From assembly GCA_021772365.1 (NCBI GenBank), contig JAJFMC010000391.1:1-5114 (forward strand): a stretch of 5,114 nt of DNA. Direction: 5' to 3'. The position numbers and the translations under genes were made by a program. Origin of the DNA: Chlamydiota bacterium (GTDB taxonomy: Bacteria > Chlamydiota > Chlamydiia > Chlamydiales > Criblamydiaceae). The notes below the pieces were generated by a model, which ran no database searches, had not been told where the DNA came from, and saw nothing but the letters and a program-made list of their open reading frames with translations. Below, piece after piece: positions 1 through 3,886 of the stretch; position 1 is the stretch's first letter; each line of letters opens with the position of its first letter.

Positions 1-60
1 AACCTCTCCAAAAACGTTTTTTTATGTCGTCTATTTGAAAAATTGGGAGAAAATAGTTTT

Positions 61-96
61 ACGATGTGAATTTTCCCTAGGGAAAATTCACATCGT
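61..96. repeat. Perfect 36-bp palindrome
   Basis: The arm ACGATGTGAATTTTCCCT (61-78) is followed directly by its exact reverse complement (79-96), centred on CCTAGG. The flanks are TTTT (57-60) on the left and TTAAA (97-101) on the right, which nearly extend the symmetry apart from a T-T mismatch at 60/97. As RNA it would form a 16-bp stem with a CTAG loop. There is no T-run directly after the stem on either strand, so it is not a classic intrinsic terminator. It could end an upstream transcript, serve as an operator for a dimeric regulator, or be a short mobile or recombination-site remnant. The symmetry is seen directly; the role is unknown. Confidence 0.9.
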
Positions 97-114
97 TAAA
101 GGCTCATTGACCCA

Positions 115-142
115 TTCACTCACTGAACATCAAGAATATAAA
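115..142 (+). promoter_or_regulatory. Possible sigma70-type promoter
   Basis: TTCACT (115-120, 4/6 match to TTGACA) and TATAAA (137-142, 5/6 match to TATAAT) are separated by 16 bp. This would start transcription near 150 and give a leader of about 165 nt ahead of the response regulator gene. In AT-rich DNA such matches arise easily by chance, and a neighbouring TTGACC (107-112) is too far from the -10 element to pair with it. This is a weak call. Confidence 0.2.
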
Positions 143-178
143 GATTATAAAAAAAAGTGGTGATAATAAATTAAAGAA

Positions 179-295
179 ATGTTTTAATAAGAGTTAAGAC
201 AGGGTGATGTTTTAACCCACCCTTGTATTGCGCATTTAAACTCATAGATGTTACTATTCGCAAAAGCGCAGAAGCTCTTAAAGTTATTTAAACTC
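179..295. promoter_or_regulatory. Short direct repeats in the regulator's leader (possible operator sites)
   Basis: Two direct repeats lie between the putative promoter and the start codon: ATGTTTTAA at 179-187 and 207-215 (28-bp period), and ATTTAAACTC at 234-243 and 286-295 (52-bp period, close to five helical turns). A short inverted repeat, AGGGTG (201-206) with CACCCT (218-223), encloses one copy of the first repeat. OmpR/PhoB-family regulators generally bind direct repeats and often control their own genes, so these are candidate autoregulatory sites. AT-rich composition makes some coincidental repetition expected, so the functional reading is inference only. Confidence 0.3.
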
Positions 296-302
296 GGATG
301 AC

Positions 303-307
303 GAGGG
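303..307 (+). promoter_or_regulatory. Ribosome binding site of the response regulator
   Basis: GAGGG lies 7 nt before the ATG at 315, a normal Shine-Dalgarno position, and supports that start codon. Confidence 0.7.
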
Positions 308-314
308 ATTTGAT

Positions 315-1004
315 ATGTATAAACCCACAATTTTACTGATTGAAGATGAAGAAGATATCGCAGCTCTTATAAAGCTTCAGGCCGAAATGTCAGGCTACAA
401 GCTCCATGTAGAGGTGGACGGTCTCAACGGCCTCCTGGCGGTAAAGAGGGAAAAACCCGATCTTGTCATCCTCGATCTAATGCTTCCCGGGCAAAGTGGT
501 CTGGACGTATGCCGAAAGATGAAAAATGATGATGAACTCAAAGATATTCCTGTGATCATGATCTCTGCCAAAAGTGAAGAAATCGATGTAGTTCTTGGTT
601 TGGAACTCGGTGCTGACGACTACGTCACTAAGCCGTTTTCACCAAAAGTGCTTTTCTCTAGGATACGCGCCGTCTTACGACGTGGTAAGGAGAAGGAAAA
701 AACACCAAAGATTATTACTTTCGGACAGTTCGTCATGGAAATTGACCGCTATCAGGTGAAGAAAGGGGAAGAACCTCTATCTCTGACACTTTCAGAGTTC
801 GGTATCCTCAAGCGTCTTGTGCTCAACAGAGGTAAGGTTCTTACACGTAACCAGCTTCTTGACGATGTCCAAAATGATGATGCGTTTATCGTAGATAGAA
901 ACATCGACGTACACATCGCGGCTCTTCGTAAAAAGCTAGGACCGAATTTTAAGTTTATCGATACCGTTCGAGGTGTAGGCTATCGTTTTAAAGAAGAAGA
1001 ATAG
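315..1004 (+). CDS. OmpR/PhoB-family two-component response regulator
   Basis: This is a 229-residue cytoplasmic transcription factor of standard length for the family. The receiver domain (about residues 4-122) shows the acidic pocket E10/D11, the phosphoacceptor D54 in PDLVILDLMLPG, the switch Ser84 (ISAK), Tyr103 and the conserved Lys106 (ADDYVTKPF). The C-terminal winged-helix DNA-binding domain (about 133-227) shows SLTLSEFGIL, GKVLTRNQLL, the recognition-helix region VDRNIDVHIAALRKKLG and the wing end DTVRGVGYRF. All catalytic residues are present, so it should be phosphorylatable by a histidine kinase and then dimerise on direct-repeat DNA. No kinase lies within the window; a partner could lie to the left or elsewhere. 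It resembles PhoB, but the regulon cannot be read from this sequence, so no symbol is given. The start is supported by GAGGG 7 nt upstream. It appears to be transcribed alone, with large structured DNA just after its stop. Confidence 0.96.
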   Translation: MYKPTILLIEDEEDIAALIKLQAEMSGYKLHVEVDGLNGLLAVKREKPDLVILDLMLPGQSGLDVCRKMKNDDELKDIPVIMISAKSEEIDVVLGLELGADDYVTKPFSPKVLFSRIRAVLRRGKEKEKTPKIITFGQFVMEIDRYQVKKGEEPLSLTLSEFGILKRLVLNRGKVLTRNQLLDDVQNDDAFIVDRNIDVHIAALRKKLGPNFKFIDTVRGVGYRFKEEE

Positions 1005-1009
1005 TTTTC

Positions 1010-1178
1010 ATTAGCGAGGGAGTTGAATAACTATTTGGGCTGTTTTCTAGTCCTTTTTCCGCCTCGCTTCGGGCTCGTTCTTGTAAACAACGCATGGTTG
1101 TCTGCGAACTCCGTTCCTTGCGAGCCAAAAAAATCTCCATAAAACTGCTTCAACTATTTTTGCAATTCCCTCAATAAT
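1010..1178. repeat. Large imperfect foldback (MITE-like or structured RNA)
   Basis: The left arm (about 1010-1067) and right arm (about 1120-1178) are imperfect reverse complements. The ends are ATTAGCGAGGGAGTTG (1010-1025) against the reverse complement of 1163-1178, ATTATTGAGGGAATTG. The similarity continues inward through a shared GTTTT block, a T5-7 tract and CTCGC (1063-1067) with GCGAG (1120-1124). An apical hairpin ACAAC-GCATG-GTTGT (1087-1101) and an alternative GGCTCG (1072-1077)/CGAGCC (1121-1126) stem lie in the middle. It starts 6 nt after the regulator's stop codon. The pentamer CATTA occurs at both edges (1009-1013 and 1182-1186) and might be a target-site duplication, though five bases in AT-rich DNA is weak evidence. 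No transposase is present. It could be a non-autonomous element, a dispersed intergenic repeat or a transcript-end structure. Confidence 0.6.
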
Positions 1179-1239
1179 TCGCATTATCGCAAAATTCGAC
1201 TTGGTTCAAACGAAGGTAACACCTTTGTGTAAGAAGACC

Positions 1240-1310
1240 CTGCGTCGTTCCACCTGTGTCTCTTGATCGAAATACATCTGAGTGCCGTGGAACGATGCAG
1301 AGATTATTTT
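1240..1310 (+). terminator. 14-bp stem followed by T-rich stretch; terminator-like
   Basis: CTGCGTCGTTCCAC (1240-1253) pairs with GTGGAACGATGCAG (1287-1300). The only mismatch, G1244 with T1296, becomes a G-U wobble in plus-strand RNA. The 33-nt loop is long for an intrinsic terminator, and the T-rich stretch after the stem (ATTATTTT, 1303-1310) is impure. It could end a transcript coming from the regulator gene or from a small RNA encoded in the foldback region, or it could be part of a folded RNA. The stem is clear; its role is inferred. Confidence 0.4.
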
Positions 1311-1401
1311 AGGAAAAAATTAGCTGGCATCTATACCAAATATATCATTCCACATGATTTGTTGTTACTTGGGAAAGCCCGTTTTTGAACCATGCCCAAA
1401 A

Positions 1402-1479
1402 TTCTAGATTTTGAATCACGATCAGTAGGTCTTACTTTATACTCTTACAAGACTTTACTAATAAATTTAGAATCTAGAA
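1402..1479. repeat. 15-bp inverted repeat with 48-nt spacer
   Basis: TTCTAGATTTTGAAT (1402-1416) and ATTTAGAATCTAGAA (1465-1479) are reverse complements except at 1411/1470 (T-G) and 1413/1468 (G-T). Both mismatches would be wobble pairs in plus-strand RNA but unpaired A-C in minus-strand RNA. The core TTCTAGATT/AATCTAGAA is perfect over 9 bp. It lies 121 bp before the lipoprotein start codon, so it could be a leader structure or a DNA operator. Confidence 0.5.
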
Positions 1480-1550
1480 AATTCATTCCTTTTCAAAATA
1501 TCTAATGATGTGAGAAAAGATGATTAATTAACCTTATACAGAAGTGAAGG

Positions 1551-1566
1551 CAAAAATCAATTTTTG
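1551..1566. repeat. Small inverted repeat just upstream of the lipoprotein gene
   Basis: CAAAAAT (1551-1557) and ATTTTTG (1560-1566) form 7-bp arms around CA, 34 bp before the start codon. This could be a regulator-binding site, but AT-rich symmetry of this size is common by chance. Confidence 0.25.
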
Positions 1567-1587
1567 AGTTCATTTCGGTATATACAA

Positions 1588-1592
1588 AGAGG
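1588..1592 (+). promoter_or_regulatory. Ribosome binding site of the lipoprotein gene
   Basis: AGAGG lies 8 nt before the ATG at 1601. It fixes that start, which also gives a complete lipoprotein signal sequence. Confidence 0.65.
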
Positions 1593-1600
1593 TATTCATA

Positions 1601-2503
1601 ATGAGCATAAGGCTTCTATTTTCAATGCTATCTCTAACAGTTTTACTGACTTTCTCTGCTTGTGATGATCGCGATGGTGAAGATACTGTTGAACAACAAG
1701 CGATTAGGAACCAATCGAAAGCATACGAAAAGGCTTTCAACCAGGGCAATGCTGCAGCTATAGCTAACCTTTGGGCAGAGGATGCTATGTATACCGATCT
1801 GGAAACAGGGGTGCAACTCAAAGGAAGAAAAGCAATACATGAAGATTTCGAAGTCACATTTGAGAAAAATCGAAATTCCAATATAGAAATTTATGTCAAT
1901 TCGATCGAAATACTAGCAAAAAACAAAGCTGTGGAAATGGGCACAGCAGCTGTCTCCAGAGATGACCAAGAATCCATACTTACTGCTTATAAAGCTTTTT
2001 ACGAAAATCAGAAAGGAGACTGGCTACTTACTGAAGTTCGAGAGGTCGAGTATGAACTACCAACATCAAATTACGAAAACCTCAAGAAATTGGGCTGGCT
2101 TGTTGGAGAGTGGGTAGACGAAGATGAAGATACAAAAATTATCACTAAATTTGAATGGAATGATAATCATAATTATCTAACCCAACTTTTTACTGTAACT
2201 ACTGAAGGACAGATAATTCAAGAGGGTAAGCAAATTATAGCTTGGGATCCCGCTATTGAGACTATTCGTTCGTGGATCTTCGACTCCGATGGCGGATTTG
2301 GAGAAGGAACTTGGTTGAATGAACACGATACATGGACAGTCGAAACTTCTTTCACTCTTTCAGACGGTAGACTTGCCTCAGCCATAAATACCTACACTAA
2401 AGTTGGTGACAATAGCTACACATGGGAATCTACAGGACGAGAAGTTGCTGGTGAAATGTTGCCGAGCATCGGTCCGGTAATTGTCGAAAAAATTATAAAA
2501 TAG
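1601..2503 (+). CDS. Putative lipoprotein with SnoaL/DUF4440-like domain and second beta-rich domain
   Basis: The product is a 300-residue exported protein. Residues 1-20 form a signal sequence (MSIR followed by a hydrophobic stretch) ending in FSAC, a lipobox with Phe at -3 that is slightly off consensus. Cys21 would be lipidated. Asp22-Asp23 follow; in E. coli Asp at +2 retains lipoproteins in the inner membrane, but that rule may not hold in this organism. Residues about 30-152 look like an NTF2-fold SnoaL/DUF4440 (SgcJ/EcaC-type) domain: AYEKAFNQGNAAAIANLWAE, then GRKAI, and later WLLTEVREVE. No catalytic set can be assigned, and many such domains simply bind ligands. Residues about 157-300 start with LGWLVGEW and continue as alternating beta-like segments, suggestive of a small barrel, which is inference. 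The next gene follows after 10 nt, so the two probably form an operon. The exact function is unknown. Confidence 0.85.
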   Translation: MSIRLLFSMLSLTVLLTFSACDDRDGEDTVEQQAIRNQSKAYEKAFNQGNAAAIANLWAEDAMYTDLETGVQLKGRKAIHEDFEVTFEKNRNSNIEIYVNSIEILAKNKAVEMGTAAVSRDDQESILTAYKAFYENQKGDWLLTEVREVEYELPTSNYENLKKLGWLVGEWVDEDEDTKIITKFEWNDNHNYLTQLFTVTTEGQIIQEGKQIIAWDPAIETIRSWIFDSDGGFGEGTWLNEHDTWTVETSFTLSDGRLASAINTYTKVGDNSYTWESTGREVAGEMLPSIGPVIVEKIIK

Positions 2504-2507
2504 AGGA
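2502..2507 (+). promoter_or_regulatory. Ribosome binding site overlapping the upstream stop codon
   Basis: AGAGGA overlaps the TAG stop of the lipoprotein gene (2501-2503) and lies 6 nt before the ATG at 2514. The arrangement implies that the second gene's translation is coupled to the first, and it decides the start of the second gene. Confidence 0.75.
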
Positions 2508-2513
2508 ATAGCC

Positions 2514-3776
2514 ATGAGAAGGGTTTACACGATTCTAAATATAATGATGATACTATGTATCCTATTTACAGTAGAACTCGATGCTCGTGGCGGAGGGCGC
2601 GGCGACGGTGGTCGTGGCGGTGGCGGTCGTGGCGGCGGCGGCGGTGGCGGGGGGCGTGGCGGCGGCGGCGGGCGTAGTATGAACCGCAGTCCATCGATGA
2701 GCAACGCCTCTCGATCTCGACAAAGCTCTCCTCGGTCAAGTCGGCCACAAGAAAGACAGGGAAAACCTCAGTCGATACCGGGTTCTAGGCCTCCACAATC
2801 TAGATCAGAAAATACTTCTCGACAACATACTGGAGGGCCTAAATCTGGACAGGCAAGACCTTCTAACATCCAACGATCTGGTAGTAAATCACACACTAGA
2901 AATGAAGTGCAGCAATTTCTCAAATCTCATCCTACTGCAAAACCTGCGCAAAGTCCAGGAAAGGGTCCAGGAGATAGACCGGGTAAAGAGCCGGGTGATC
3001 GTCCAGGTCAAAGACCAGGTGGTGGACAACCGGGAGACAGACCAGGTAAAGGGCCTGGTGATCGTCCAGGTCAAAGACCTGGTGGTGGACGACCAGGAGA
3101 CAGACCAGGTAAGCACCCTGGTGATCGTCATAACGTTGGTAATAAAGTGCGTGATAGGGTGGGTAGAGATCGTCCCGGGCATGGTAATTGGTTTAATGAT
3201 GACTTCTGGCACCGACATCACCACCGACCTCCTTACTATGGTCATCATAATTCAAACTACTGGTGGCGTTGGGCTACCGTTGGCGGAGTGGGTGCATGGC
3301 TGAGTTGGAATGCTGCTCCTGTCTATTACGGTTATGATGATGGAGAGTACTATGGGGAAGAATATCCGTCCTATGGCATTCCTGTGGGATATAGTCAGCA
3401 AGCTCAAGAGATTGAAACTGTCGCTGATGAGGCGACAAGTGAAGAGTGGATGCCTTTAGGAGTATTTGCGTTTACCAGCACAGGTGAATCTTCCACAACC
3501 CCGAATATTTACATACAATTAGCTCTCAACAAAGACGGGATGATTTCAGGCACTTACTATAATACCATTACCGATGCGACGTATGAAATTGAAGGGATGG
3601 TTGACGAAGAGTCACAACGTGCAGCGTGGAAAGTCGTTGATAGCGAAAGCGCTCCGATTATGGAAACGGGGGTCTACAACTTAACACAAGAAGAGCTTCC
3701 AGTGCGTATCAACTATGTAGATGGTGGTTCACAAGAAATGATACTTGTGCGCCTCGATGAACCTGAGGAGCAATGA
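2514..3776 (+). CDS. Secreted Gly/Pro/Arg-rich protein with tandem repeats and conserved-type C-terminal domain
   Basis: The product is a 420-residue protein. Residues 1-24 form a signal peptide (MRR, hydrophobic core, likely cleavage after LDA). The parts in order are: a Gly/Arg tract (25-54); a Ser/Arg/Pro/Gln-rich basic segment (55-147); a 21-residue repeat rich in GDRPG and GGG (153-206, about 2.6 copies); a basic stretch; a His/Trp/Tyr-rich segment (223-273) with HRHHHRPPYYGHH and WWRWATVGGVGAWLSW; an acidic Tyr-rich linker (274-311); and a probably folded domain (312-416) containing WMPLGVFAF, YIQLALNKDGMISGTYYN, SQRAAWKV and METGVYNLT. I recall this last module and the overall plan from secreted proteins of PVC-group bacteria, often after a SnoaL-like gene, but did not check. 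The basic repeats could bind polyanions such as acidic polysaccharides and the His cluster could bind metals; both are inference. No enzyme motif is seen. Confidence 0.85.
   Translation: MRRVYTILNIMMILCILFTVELDARGGGRGDGGRGGGGRGGGGGGGGRGGGGGRSMNRSPSMSNASRSRQSSPRSSRPQERQGKPQSIPGSRPPQSRSENTSRQHTGGPKSGQARPSNIQRSGSKSHTRNEVQQFLKSHPTAKPAQSPGKGPGDRPGKEPGDRPGQRPGGGQPGDRPGKGPGDRPGQRPGGGRPGDRPGKHPGDRHNVGNKVRDRVGRDRPGHGNWFNDDFWHRHHHRPPYYGHHNSNYWWRWATVGGVGAWLSWNAAPVYYGYDDGEYYGEEYPSYGIPVGYSQQAQEIETVADEATSEEWMPLGVFAFTSTGESSTTPNIYIQLALNKDGMISGTYYNTITDATYEIEGMVDEESQRAAWKVVDSESAPIMETGVYNLTQEELPVRINYVDGGSQEMILVRLDEPEEQ
2586..2675 (+). repeat. GC-rich poly-Gly/Arg low-complexity tract
   Basis: Codons for residues 25-54 are almost only GGN and CGN, including an 8-Gly run (40-47) and a 5-Gly run (49-53). 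They form a GC-rich island of GGC/GGT triplets in an otherwise AT-leaning window. Triplet slippage would change tract length without breaking the frame. It follows the predicted signal peptidase site directly, so the mature protein would begin with this flexible basic segment. Confidence 0.85.
2970..3131 (+). repeat. 63-bp in-frame tandem repeat, about 2.6 copies
   Basis: Units start at 2970, 3033 and 3096 (the last partial). Each encodes GDRPGKxPGDRPGQRP followed by GGGxP. Arg codon choice is kept between units: the first Arg of each unit is AGA and the second is CGT, and in both full units the third is again AGA. This shows duplication at the DNA level rather than protein-level convergence. 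Each unit also contains an internal half-repeat of GDRPG. Copy number probably varies among relatives. Confidence 0.85.
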
Positions 3777-3780
3777 CGAA

Positions 3781-3804
3781 GCCATGATATAGTATGATCA
3801 TGGC
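3781..3804 (+). terminator. Hairpin right after the operon's last stop codon
   Basis: GCCATGAT (3781-3788) and ATCATGGC (3797-3804) form a perfect 8-bp stem with an 8-nt loop, starting 4 nt after the TGA at 3774-3776. The position suits a transcript end, but no T-run follows (GGTGAAAG), so it may instead protect the 3' end of the mRNA or act with the next hairpin. Terminator function is uncertain. Confidence 0.35.
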
Positions 3805-3829
3805 GGTGAAAGAAATGTGCCAAATGAGG

Positions 3830-3861
3830 TCTAGCGCCTTCCCCTAAAGGAACGCGCTAGA
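3830..3861. terminator. Strong hairpin between convergent genes
   Basis: TCTAGCGC (3830-3837) pairs with GCGCTAGA (3854-3861). After a C-C mismatch the stem continues as TTCC (3839-3842) with GGAA (3849-3852), leaving a CCTAAA loop. It lies 26 nt past the minus-strand gene's stop and 54 nt past the plus-strand stop, so it could limit read-through from both sides. No T-run follows on either strand, so it is not a canonical intrinsic terminator. Confidence 0.45.
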
Positions 3862-3886
3862 AAATGATAATTTCAAGTCTTAATGG

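Larger units (their letters stand above)
1..314. other. Gene-poor region upstream of the response regulator gene
   Basis: No convincing gene is visible here. The stretch is AT-rich and has in-frame stops in most frames. One plus frame is open from the left edge to a TGA at 161-163 (about 53 codons), but it has no recognisable protein character and runs through a perfect palindrome, so I do not call it. The T-run at 17-23 follows a small AAAAACG/CGTTTTT inverted repeat and could be the end of an upstream transcript, but the window edge prevents judging this. The rest probably acts as the 5' regulatory region of the gene at 315. Confidence 0.5.
1005..1600. other. 596-bp gene-free, structure-rich intergenic region
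   Basis: No open reading frame with coding character was found on either strand. The region instead holds three successive foldbacks (1010-1178, 1240-1300, 1402-1479), a small AAGGT/ACCTT hairpin (1213-1225), and the leader of the lipoprotein gene. Part of it may be a non-coding RNA gene, a degenerate miniature mobile element, or a long 5' leader. TATACT at 1438-1443 is a good -10 match, but I see no adequately spaced -35. Confidence 0.6.

Noticed and set aside
2..163. Open plus-strand frame from the left edge (about 53 codons), possible tail of an upstream gene
   Set aside because: It has no recognisable protein character, runs through the perfect palindrome, and an open frame of this length is not rare across six frames. 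Sequence to the left would be needed to judge it.
1010..1178. Integron attC site
   Set aside because: The foldback and GTT/AAC blocks are superficially similar, but I see no convincing paired core sites, no integrase and no cassette layout.
1366..1387. GGG-AAAG-CCC mini-hairpin followed by GTTTTTG as an intrinsic terminator
   Set aside because: The stem is only three to four pairs, too weak, and no gene ends just upstream of it.
1570..1881. Minus-strand ORF of 103 codons overlapping the lipoprotein gene start, and a 65-codon one inside it
   Set aside because: They are antisense to a gene with a good ribosome binding site, signal sequence and domain pattern; their Ser/Leu/Cys-rich products look like shadow translation.
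2970..3131. CRISPR-like array
   Set aside because: The repeat units are contiguous, in frame with a protein and lack unique spacers; this is a coding tandem repeat.
2566..3303. Alternative-frame ORFs on both strands inside the Gly/Pro/Arg-rich gene
   Set aside because: They arise from repetitive, stop-poor sequence and have low-complexity products (for example Val/Ile/Thr/Trp repeats) with no start signals of their own. The chosen frame has a signal peptide, a ribosome binding site and a globular C-terminus.
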